A stretch of DNA of 5,236 nucleotides from Bacteroidetes bacterium UBA4408 (GTDB lineage: Bacteria > Bacteroidota > Bacteroidia > UBA4408): contig DGQS01000166.1 of the NCBI GenBank assembly GCA_002389785.1, positions 1 through 5,236 on the forward strand. Reading direction: 5' to 3'. Numbering within the stretch: the stretch's first letter is position 1; each line of letters opens with the position of its first letter. This document shows positions 1 to 5,236 of the stretch, in pieces. The notes under the pieces were generated by a model that saw only the letters and a list, made by a program, of their open reading frames with translations, searched no databases and was not told the origin of the DNA. The position numbers were made by a program, and so were the translations under genes.

Positions 1-41
1 GTTTTTCATAGGAATTATTGGTTAGTTATTAAGATTAAAAA

Positions 42-425
42 TTAGATAGAAGCAACTGCAATCATGGATATTTCAACATTCACATTTTTAGGAAGGCAGC
101 TTACCTGAACGGTTTCACGAGCCGGATAATCGGATGTAAAATAAGCGCCATATACTTCGTTTACCTTCGCAAAATTATTCATATCCATTAAAAATATGGA
201 GGTTTTTACAACATGGTTAAAACTTAATCCGGCTTCAATTAATATTGCTTCAATATTTTTCATCACCTGATGTGTCTCGGCCTCAATTGAATCGAGCACT
301 AAATTTCCGCTTAATGGGTCTATGGCTATTTGGCCTGATAAATAAAGCATACCTCCGGCAAGCACCGCCTGGTTGTATGGTCCTATTGGTGATGGAGCAT
401 TTTTAGTTTGAATTATTTTTTTCAT
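42..425 (-). CDS. ridA: RidA-family reactive imine/enamine deaminase
   Basis: This 127-residue protein has the normal length of the RidA (YjgF/YER057c/UK114) family. These are small cytoplasmic, usually trimeric enzymes that hydrolyse reactive 2-aminoacrylate-type enamines and imines released by PLP enzymes, giving keto acids and ammonia. Family landmarks are in order: PIGPYNQA (13-20), SGQI (30-33), the GLSFNHVVKT helix/strand region (66-75), NEVYGAYF (89-96), PARETVQV (101-108) and LPKNVNVEI (111-119). R103 aligns with the substrate-carboxylate-binding Arg105 of E. coli RidA, and E118 with its Glu120, so the active site looks intact. The second glutamate of the usual EIE motif is a serine here (S120). 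The gene is transcribed away from the glycosyltransferase operon, with 54 bp between the two starts, and is probably functionally unrelated to it. The ATG at 425-423 gives the canonical N-terminus. No Shine-Dalgarno sequence is visible. Confidence 0.96.
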   Translation of the reverse strand: MKKIIQTKNAPSPIGPYNQAVLAGGMLYLSGQIAIDPLSGNLVLDSIEAETHQVMKNIEAILIEAGLSFNHVVKTSIFLMDMNNFAKVNEVYGAYFTSDYPARETVQVSCLPKNVNVEISMIAVASI

Positions 426-432
426 CGCGGGT

Positions 433-440
433 CAAATATA
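433..440 (-). promoter_or_regulatory. Candidate -7 element for ridA
   Basis: On the minus strand this reads TATATTTG, a full match to the Bacteroidota -7 consensus TAnnTTTG. It lies only 7 nt upstream of the ridA ATG, so a transcript from it would be almost leaderless. I see no TTG-type -33 element at the expected 19-21 nt spacing. The call is therefore tentative and rests on the motif and position alone. Confidence 0.35.
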
Positions 441-458
441 CAGCTTAGTTTGTTTTTT

Positions 459-466
459 TACTTTTG
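459..466 (+). promoter_or_regulatory. Candidate -7 element for the glycosyltransferase operon
   Basis: TACTTTTG matches the Bacteroidota -7 consensus TAnnTTTG and sits 13 nt before the proposed ATG at 480. It would give a very short leader. No TTTG -33 box is visible at the usual spacing. Its position also supports the 480 start over the upstream in-frame ATG at 408, which would lie ahead of the promoter and inside ridA. Confidence 0.45.
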
Positions 467-479
467 CGCCCACAATTTT

Positions 480-1706
480 ATGAAATCTGCTAAAACTTAT
501 TTTTTGTGTACCGATGCCATTGAGCATTCATTTGCCTTAACCGAAGTGCAACAGGCTGCTGGCTATTATGCGAAAGTAGTGGTGGTGTTAACTAAAAAAA
601 CAAGTTTTACATTACCCTCTAATGTTGAACAGTTGTGTATTGATTTCGGAAATTTTAAAGCAGCCGAAATATTAAAAAAAAATAAAGCCTTAATAACGGC
701 AATTGTTTCAGCAGATATTTTAAGAAGAAGCTTTAACTTCAATTACTACAAAAGCAGCAAACAAAACTTAAATTATTTGCTTCAGGCAATCCATCAGGCC
801 AATTGTATTCATGAGTATATGAAGCGCTCAAAAATTGATGCAAATGAGTCGGTTTTTGTTTCATTTTGGTTTAATTCATGGGCTATTGCTCTTGCTGTTT
901 TAAAAAAACGCAAGCTAATTTCAGCTTTTTATTCGCGAGCGCACGGTACCGATTTATTTGAATACCGGGTACGTAAAACCAAACGTATTCCTTTTCGAAA
1001 GTTTCAGCTAAAATGGGTGGACAAGGTTTTTTCTGTTTCTAAAAACGGTGAAAACTATTTAAAATTGAAGTATCCTCGATTTGCTAAAAAAGTTTCTTAC
1101 GCCTATTTAGGAACCGAAGACAAAGGTTTGAATCCCTTTTCGGCATCGGACCAATTTACCATTGTGAGTTGTGCTACAGTACGCAACATTAAACGTATTT
1201 ATTTGATTCCGGAAATTTTGCAGCACCTTAATTTTGCTGTAAAATGGATACATCTGGGGGACGAAAATTTACACGCACCCGATCCTACCAAAGAACGCTA
1301 TCTAAAAAATAAAAAAGCCTTACTTGCATTTCCTAAAATTACAGCTGAATTTGCCGGAAACTTAAGCAATGATCAAATCTTTGAATTTTATCAAACAACT
1401 CCTGTAAATTTATTCATTAGTGTTAGTGAAACAGAAGGATTGCCGGTTTCAATCATGGAAGCGATTAGTTTTGGGATTCCGGTGATGGCTACCGATGTTG
1501 GAGGTTGTGCTGAAATTGCCGGTGCCGAAACAGGTAGTTTGATTGCTAAAAAATTTAATTGCAGTGATGTGGCAAAACAAATTACTGCATTTAAAGAGTC
1601 GTCAAAAAACAGTGCAGCTTTTAGAAGTGGAGTGCGTTTATTTTGGGAAAAGCATTTTGAAGTAAACGCAAATTACACCCGGTTTTTTAAATCCTTAGAA
1701 AAGTAA
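480..1706 (+). CDS. GT4-type glycosyltransferase, likely surface polysaccharide synthesis
   Basis: This 408-residue protein has the two-domain layout of retaining GT-B family 4 glycosyltransferases, which move a sugar from a nucleotide-sugar onto a growing, usually lipid-linked glycan at the cytoplasmic face of the membrane. The N-terminal (acceptor) domain carries SRAHGTDLFEYR (152-163) and SVSKNGENYLKLKYP (185-199), both typical of exopolysaccharide glycosyltransferases. The C-terminal (donor) domain has VRNIKR (234-239), matching the usual R..K donor-phosphate contact. It then has the E-x7-E signature in ETEGLPVSIMEA (E319 and E327), followed by GIPVMATDVGG (332-342). The frame is open back to an ATG at 408, but I prefer 480. 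The extra 24 residues (MNYFFHRG...) look non-homologous, overlap ridA antisense, and precede the -7 motif. The next gene begins 1 nt after this stop. Donor and acceptor sugars cannot be read from the sequence. Confidence 0.9.
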   Translation: MKSAKTYFLCTDAIEHSFALTEVQQAAGYYAKVVVVLTKKTSFTLPSNVEQLCIDFGNFKAAEILKKNKALITAIVSADILRRSFNFNYYKSSKQNLNYLLQAIHQANCIHEYMKRSKIDANESVFVSFWFNSWAIALAVLKKRKLISAFYSRAHGTDLFEYRVRKTKRIPFRKFQLKWVDKVFSVSKNGENYLKLKYPRFAKKVSYAYLGTEDKGLNPFSASDQFTIVSCATVRNIKRIYLIPEILQHLNFAVKWIHLGDENLHAPDPTKERYLKNKKALLAFPKITAEFAGNLSNDQIFEFYQTTPVNLFISVSETEGLPVSIMEAISFGIPVMATDVGGCAEIAGAETGSLIAKKFNCSDVAKQITAFKESSKNSAAFRSGVRLFWEKHFEVNANYTRFFKSLEK

Positions 1707-1707
1707 G

Positions 1708-2973
1708 ATGTCAGATAATACAACCCTTTTGCTCATTTGCTACTCCTTTCCACCTAACAAGGGAATTGGTGGACGACGCTGGGCGAAATTTGCCAAACAT
1801 CTTGCCAATAAAGGGTATCGGTTGGAAGTAATTTGCAAAGAGCCTGCCCCACATGAACGTTCTGAATGGACACACGACACGCTACATCCAAATATTCGTA
1901 TGCATCGCTTAGCGGCAATGTATCCAAAAATATTGACTACCGTTCCGCAAACATTTTTTCAAAAACTTGAATATCGCATTTGGCTTTTCCTGTTTAAGCT
2001 TATATCAAAAGGAACTTTTCCCGAAAGAACATTTTTTTGGCGCAAACAATTGTTGCGAAAAGCAACTGAACTTATTCAGGAAAAAAATATCCGCAATGTG
2101 GTTGTTACCGTTCCTCCCTTCAGGATTGGCTATTACACATCCTTATTAAAAATAAAATTTCCACAGCTCAATTTTATACTCGATTACCGTGACCCTTGGA
2201 CCGATAATAAAACTTTTCATGGCTTCATGAACCTGGCACCAAGTCGCATGAAACATGAACTTTGGATGGAAACTCAAGCCATTGAACGTGCCAGTTGCGT
2301 GATCACTGCAAATGAGCAAATGACCGATTGGCTGAAGGAAAAAGTTCCATCTTCCGCACACAAAATGATAACCATTGCCAACGGCTATGATATTGACGAT
2401 TTAGTGAAGCAGCCACAAGCAGCGTCTAATTCAACCGTACAGCGTTTTATTTATGCCGGCACTTTTTATTCGAACGTAGAATACATTTTAGCACCCTTTT
2501 TAAGTGCCTTAAAAAAACAAGAAGCTGCCGATCCACATTTTGCACAAAAGTTTCGCTTTGATTTTTATGGTGATATGGATCCTGCGATGAAAAAGCTTTT
2601 TACAGGATTCGGGCTTTCCTCAATTAGCTTGAATGCCCCTATTCGATTGAACGAAATTCAAGAACAAATTCAACTGAGTGATTTTTGTTTAATTTTTGCG
2701 GCACACGATCATTCATTTGCCTTTAATACCAAGTTTTACGAATACCTGGCTAACCGAAAACCCATTGTAATATTTTCAAAAAAAGGAGAAGTACCTGATT
2801 TCTTGGAAAGCAATAAACTTGGGGTATTTATTGACTTCGAGAATTTTGAAAATGATTTCGAGAACCTGATTAAAAACGCAAAAAACAAATCAATTCAATT
2901 TAACAGTACTTTCAACACGGAGCAATTCTCGACTTTGGAACACAGTAAAATTCTCATCAAGCAGTTGATTTAA
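1708..2973 (+). CDS. Glycosyltransferase (GT-B fold, GT4-like), second gene of the operon
   Basis: This 421-residue protein resembles Bacteroidota GT-B glycosyltransferases found in capsule, O-antigen and exopolysaccharide clusters. The N-terminus has a hydrophobic strand followed by the glycine-rich loop SFPPNKGIGGRRWAKFA (13-29), the usual nucleotide-sugar transferase opening. LDYRDPWT (158-165), VITANEQM (198-205) and ANGYD (224-228) mark the end of the first domain and the linker. YAGTFY (249-254) begins the second domain, and FNTKFYEYLANRKPI (339-353) is the donor-binding segment. Only the second glutamate of the classical E-x7-E pair is present (E345). The position eight residues earlier is F337, and K342 gives the K..E form seen in part of this superfamily. 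The start lies 1 nt after the upstream stop, suggesting translational coupling and co-function with that transferase. The sugar specificity is unknown. Confidence 0.87.
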   Translation: MSDNTTLLLICYSFPPNKGIGGRRWAKFAKHLANKGYRLEVICKEPAPHERSEWTHDTLHPNIRMHRLAAMYPKILTTVPQTFFQKLEYRIWLFLFKLISKGTFPERTFFWRKQLLRKATELIQEKNIRNVVVTVPPFRIGYYTSLLKIKFPQLNFILDYRDPWTDNKTFHGFMNLAPSRMKHELWMETQAIERASCVITANEQMTDWLKEKVPSSAHKMITIANGYDIDDLVKQPQAASNSTVQRFIYAGTFYSNVEYILAPFLSALKKQEAADPHFAQKFRFDFYGDMDPAMKKLFTGFGLSSISLNAPIRLNEIQEQIQLSDFCLIFAAHDHSFAFNTKFYEYLANRKPIVIFSKKGEVPDFLESNKLGVFIDFENFENDFENLIKNAKNKSIQFNSTFNTEQFSTLEHSKILIKQLI

Positions 2974-3008
2974 CTTAACCACATCACATTTAACCAGCAT
3001 TTTAAGCT

Positions 3009-4037
3009 ATGAAGCCCTCTAAAAATTTACTCTTTACATTTGATTACGAGTTATTTTTAGGTCGAAAAAGCGGCTCGGTCGAAAAATGCATGCTTGCTCC
3101 TACCCGACAGCTAATTGGGCTGTTTGAACGCTATGGAATAACCGCTGCACTTTTTTTTGTTGATACTACTTATTTGCTAAAATTAAAAGAAGCAGCTAAA
3201 GAACATCCTGCTGCAAAAGTTGATTTTGAGTTTATACAACAACAACTGCAGGAATTAATTCGCAAAGGACACCTGATTTATCCACACATCCATCCGCATT
3301 GGCAAGATGCCACCTACGATGCATTTACCAATAATTGGTCGCTTCCATCACTTACTTATTATCGCTTTCATGCTTTGCAAACAAAAGAACGTGAGGCAGT
3401 ATTTGATGCATCAATTAGCCTCTTAAACGACATTATTTCGCCAGTATCAGCCTATTATAAAATTGACGGTTATCGTGCAGGAGGTTGGTGTATACAGCCT
3501 TTTAGTGATTTTTATCCTTGTTTTAAAAAACACGGAATCGTGTACGATTTTAGTGTTTTACCGGGAATGAAAAATTTAAGTACAGCACAGTATTACGACT
3601 TTCAAGTGGCTCCCAGCAAGGTTTATCAATTTGAAACGGATATTTGTCAAGAAGTGGAAGCAGGCTCTTTTACGGAAGTGCCAATATCTGTGGTACCGGT
3701 TTCTTCGGCAATTGAATTTGCAAATAAGTTATTATTAAAGTTTTTATGGAAAACCGGCAATCGCTCTGTGGGAGATGGTAGTGGCGTGGTTGCTCAGGTT
3801 GAAGAAAAATCGGAAAGCATCAAAAACAGGAATGAAATGGTTTCCATTGAATTGTTGACTCGTGTAAAACTGAAGGTGTATCAAAACTTCCTTCGTCAAA
3901 ATACACTCATGCACTTTATTTCGCACCCAAAAATGCTTTCGGCGCACAACTTTGCTTGTTTGGAGCTATTTTTAAAGCATGCTACAAAGGACTATGAGGT
4001 AAGGACTAATTTTAGAGAACTAGTAAAACACGACTGA
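3009..4037 (+). CDS. Polysaccharide deacetylase-like protein (NodB/CE4-related)
   Basis: This 342-residue protein carries recognisable but divergent NodB-homology motifs. LFTFDYELF (8-16) corresponds to motif 1, with D12 as the likely catalytic or metal aspartate. The second Asp of TFDDG is Y13, followed by E14. HIHPHW (93-98) corresponds to the metal-binding histidine motif. GYRAGGW (154-160) corresponds to the arginine motif (R156). HFISHPKM (302-309) resembles the late histidine motif. There is no signal peptide or membrane segment, so it probably acts in the cytoplasm, perhaps on a lipid-linked sugar or other precursor rather than on the exported polymer. A segment around 250-290, with GDGSG at 255-259, separates the motif-3 and late-motif regions. 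It follows the second glycosyltransferase by 35 nt with no terminator between, so it is probably co-transcribed. N- or O-deacetylation is an inference from family. Given the altered motif 1, activity is not certain. Confidence 0.75.
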   Translation: MKPSKNLLFTFDYELFLGRKSGSVEKCMLAPTRQLIGLFERYGITAALFFVDTTYLLKLKEAAKEHPAAKVDFEFIQQQLQELIRKGHLIYPHIHPHWQDATYDAFTNNWSLPSLTYYRFHALQTKEREAVFDASISLLNDIISPVSAYYKIDGYRAGGWCIQPFSDFYPCFKKHGIVYDFSVLPGMKNLSTAQYYDFQVAPSKVYQFETDICQEVEAGSFTEVPISVVPVSSAIEFANKLLLKFLWKTGNRSVGDGSGVVAQVEEKSESIKNRNEMVSIELLTRVKLKVYQNFLRQNTLMHFISHPKMLSAHNFACLELFLKHATKDYEVRTNFRELVKHD

Positions 4038-4157
4038 TTAATTCAAAACTAACAGGAGTTAATCCGCTATAAATTCAACGAAAGGCTTATCTTTCACCTT
4101 AAAAATCCCAGCCATTGCGCCTTATAAAAGATATCTAAGTACTAGAACTAAATATTT
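4038..4157. other. Intergenic stretch with no recognisable feature
   Basis: This is the AT-rich left part of the gap between the deacetylase-like gene and rpmB. I see no open frame worth calling, no RNA gene and no convincing intrinsic terminator for the upstream operon. The only small symmetry is an 8-bp palindrome AGATATCT near 4128-4135, which is not meaningful alone. Confidence 0.5.
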
Positions 4158-4189
4158 TTTGCTGTTTCAAAAATATTTTACGTTATTTG
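4158..4189 (+). promoter_or_regulatory. Bacteroidota-type promoter for rpmB
   Basis: A TTTG -33 element (4158-4161) is followed after 20 nt by GTTATTTG (4182-4189). The latter keeps the TTTG half of the -7 consensus TAnnTTTG but not the TA. The spacing falls within the 19-21 nt expected for the Bacteroidota primary sigma factor. Transcription would start near 4195 and leave a leader of about 35 nt before the rpmB ATG. It is the best-formed promoter in the window, which suits a highly expressed ribosomal-protein gene. Confidence 0.6.
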
Positions 4190-4229
4190 CACTCCGTTTT
4201 TAAAAAAACTGCTTTAATAATTATACAAC

Positions 4230-4469
4230 ATGTCACGTATCTGCGATTTAACAGGCAAAAAAGCCATAGGAGGAAATAAAGTTTCTTTCTCGAATAAAAA
4301 GACTAAAAGAAAATTTAACCCAAATTTGATCGTTAAAAAATTCTTTGTCCCTGAAGATGGTACTTGGGTTACTCTTAAAGTTTCAACTTCTGCTTTAAGA
4401 AACATTCATAAAAAAGGTATTTCTGCAGTTATGAAAACTGCTAAAGAAAAAGGTTATTTGGCAAATTAA
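4230..4469 (+). CDS. rpmB: 50S ribosomal protein L28
   Basis: This 79-residue, lysine-rich protein is a full-length bacterial L28, a component of the large ribosomal subunit that binds 23S rRNA. It has the family opening MSRICDLTGKKAIGGN (1-16), then SFSNKKTKRKFNPNL (19-33), the central strand WVTLKVSTSALRNI (46-59) and the conserved KKGI (61-64). It is close to the 78-residue E. coli protein. There is a single N-terminal cysteine (C5) and no CxxC pair, so no zinc-ribbon form is suggested. The ATG at 4230 gives the canonical N-terminus, and the A/T-rich leader has no Shine-Dalgarno, as is normal in this phylum. The gene has its own promoter and a terminator starting 20 nt after the stop, so it appears monocistronic. 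In many Bacteroidota rpmB is followed by rpmG, which is not here. Confidence 0.97.
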   Translation: MSRICDLTGKKAIGGNKVSFSNKKTKRKFNPNLIVKKFFVPEDGTWVTLKVSTSALRNIHKKGISAVMKTAKEKGYLAN

Positions 4470-4488
4470 ATTTTGCTCACAATACTGT

Positions 4489-4520
4489 AAAAGCTGTCTC
4501 GCAAGGACAGCTTTTTTTAT
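4489..4520 (+). terminator. Intrinsic terminator after rpmB
   Basis: A perfect 10-bp inverted repeat, AAAAGCTGTC (4489-4498) and GACAGCTTTT (4506-4515), encloses a 7-nt loop (TCGCAAG). It continues directly into further T residues, giving a run of seven T at 4512-4518. It lies 20 nt after the rpmB stop. The flanking A tract on the left means it could also work to some extent in the opposite direction, but no minus-strand gene ends here. Confidence 0.88.
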
Positions 4521-4657
4521 TCCCAAAATTTACCCTCCCAGAATCACAAACTAATTATTTGATTTTGCCATTTGAAGAGATTCAACAACTAATCATACTT
4601 CGCCTTTTCTGTCCGAATATGTCCTTTCATTGACTTAGCTGAACAGCCCATTAGATC

Positions 4658-4665
4658 TAATTTTG
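4658..4665 (+). promoter_or_regulatory. Candidate -7 element for the outer-membrane protein gene
   Basis: TAATTTTG matches TAnnTTTG fully and sits 20 nt upstream of the ATG at 4686. The nearest TTG upstream (4630-4632) is 25 nt away, longer than the usual 19-21 nt spacing, so the -33 half is weak or absent. Because rpmB ends in a strong terminator, the downstream gene does need its own promoter in this interval. Confidence 0.45.
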
Positions 4666-4685
4666 TGATGTAAAATTCCTGCTTC

Positions 4686-5236
4686 ATGAAAAAGTATCTT
4701 GTTCTAATTTTTTTCCTTTATTCTCGAATCGCCCAATCGCAAAATGTTAGCTTAACAGCGAATGTTGTAAACCAAGAAAACATGCCATTAAATGGTAACG
4801 TAATTTTGGTTGATTCAAGCGATAACATGCTCTTGGGTAATTACTTTGAGAATGGCAAAATTGATTTAAGCTTTGCGCAAAAAGGCTTTGTTTTATTGAA
4901 AATAACTTCATTAGGTTTTCAAGATTTTCAGCAAGCATTTATAGTAGACACTCAGAATATTCAATTAGGAAATGTTCAATTAAATGCTGCATCAAAAGAC
5001 TTGCGTGAATTTGTACTGGTGGAATCTAAACCTATGTTTGAAAAAACCACCGAAGGAACAAAAGTGAATGTTGAAAATTCATTGCTCAGTAAAAGCGCCA
5101 ACTCGAACGAATTATTAGGTAGAATCCCCACTGTGAGTGTATCGGGTAATAAGGTGAATGTATTTGGAAGAGGTGAGGCATTATTGATACTGAATGGTAA
5201 AGAAATAACTTTTGAGAGTTTTAAATCTTTACCGCC
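4686..5236 (+). CDS. TonB-dependent-receptor-like outer-membrane protein, N-terminal part
   Basis: The frame is open from the ATG to the right edge (183 codons plus 2 nt), so the gene is cut by the window and its barrel is not seen. It begins with a lysine-plus-hydrophobic signal peptide (MKKYLVLIFFLYS), probably cleaved after AQS (16-18). Residues about 20-105 look like the carboxypeptidase-regulatory-like beta-sandwich common on Bacteroidota outer-membrane receptors, ending in the LGNVQLN strand (94-100). LREFVLVESKP (106-116) then leads into a plug-like region: KVNVENSLL (126-134), ELLGRIPTVSVSGN (142-155) and VFGRGEALLILNGKEI (159-174). This matches the opening of the 'outer membrane beta-barrel' receptor family. 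Such proteins import ligands with TonB/ExbBD energy, but some members have unknown substrates. No SusD-like partner is visible. The gene is probably unrelated to the glycosyltransferase operon. Confidence 0.82.
   Translation, partial: MKKYLVLIFFLYSRIAQSQNVSLTANVVNQENMPLNGNVILVDSSDNMLLGNYFENGKIDLSFAQKGFVLLKITSLGFQDFQQAFIVDTQNIQLGNVQLNAASKDLREFVLVESKPMFEKTTEGTKVNVENSLLSKSANSNELLGRIPTVSVSGNKVNVFGRGEALLILNGKEITFESFKSLP

Noticed and set aside
1..41. Left-edge sequence after ridA, checked for a terminator or a neighbouring gene
   Set aside because: It is short, AT-rich, and shows no stable hairpin or coding signal.
408..479. In-frame N-terminal extension of the first glycosyltransferase from an ATG at 408
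   Set aside because: It overlaps the 5' end of ridA on the other strand, lies upstream of the -7 motif, and encodes 24 residues that do not resemble a glycosyltransferase N-terminus. The ATG at 480 gives a normal family start.
1967..2361. Two short open frames within the second glycosyltransferase gene (1967-2149 plus, 2146-2361 minus)
   Set aside because: Both are out-of-frame shadows of a well-supported gene, with no recognisable protein features or start signals.
3744..3947. 67-codon minus-strand frame inside the deacetylase-like gene
   Set aside because: It is antisense to the region encoding conserved-looking sequence of the real gene and resembles no known family.
4196..4209. GTTTTT/AAAAAC inverted repeat in the rpmB leader, considered as a terminator or regulatory hairpin
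   Set aside because: The stem is nearly all A-T with almost no loop, so it is low-complexity sequence rather than a stable structure.
4214..4405. 63-codon minus-strand frame over rpmB
   Set aside because: It is antisense to an unmistakable L28 gene and covers its promoter-proximal leader.
4668..4673. ATGTAA start-stop mini-frame just upstream of the outer-membrane protein gene
   Set aside because: It lies 3-8 nt after the -7 motif, so it may not even be fully within the transcript. A six-base match in AT-rich DNA is expected by chance.
4747..4938. 63-codon minus-strand frame inside the outer-membrane protein gene
   Set aside because: The plus-strand frame has a signal peptide and domain motifs and is clearly the coding one.

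Overview
The window looks like an ordinary chromosomal stretch from a member of the Bacteroidota. Four things point that way. The DNA is AT-rich, and start codons lack clear Shine-Dalgarno sequences. Several gene starts are preceded by copies of the Bacteroidota sigma-factor -7 motif (TAnnTTTG). The L28 protein is of the Bacteroidota type, and the window ends in a TonB-dependent-receptor-like outer-membrane protein with an N-terminal beta-sandwich, an arrangement typical of the phylum. The species cannot be named from this window.

Layout: (1) positions 42-425, minus strand, encode a complete RidA-family imine/enamine deaminase. (2) A 54-bp divergent intergenic region (426-479) carries a -7-like element facing each way. 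(3) Positions 480-4037, plus strand, hold three co-directional genes: a GT4-type glycosyltransferase, a second glycosyltransferase starting 1 nt after the first one's stop, and, 35 nt later, a polysaccharide-deacetylase-like (NodB/CE4-related) protein. Together they look like a small operon that assembles and perhaps trims a surface glycan, although no flippase, polymerase or export gene is in view. (4) A 192-bp intergenic region carries the best promoter in the window and leads into rpmB (ribosomal protein L28), which is followed at once by a strong intrinsic terminator. (5) A 165-bp intergenic region with a -7 motif leads into the first 183 codons of an outer-membrane beta-barrel/TonB-receptor-like protein that runs off the right edge.

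Housekeeping genes (ridA, rpmB) thus flank a short surface-polysaccharide module. I found no tRNA, rRNA, CRISPR array, insertion sequence, phage gene or obvious defence system. The most interesting points are the compact glycosyltransferase-glycosyltransferase-deacetylase cassette, the divergent metal and active-site motifs of the deacetylase-like protein, the tightly packed divergent promoters, and rpmB standing alone without rpmG. None is strong evidence for a wholly new system.
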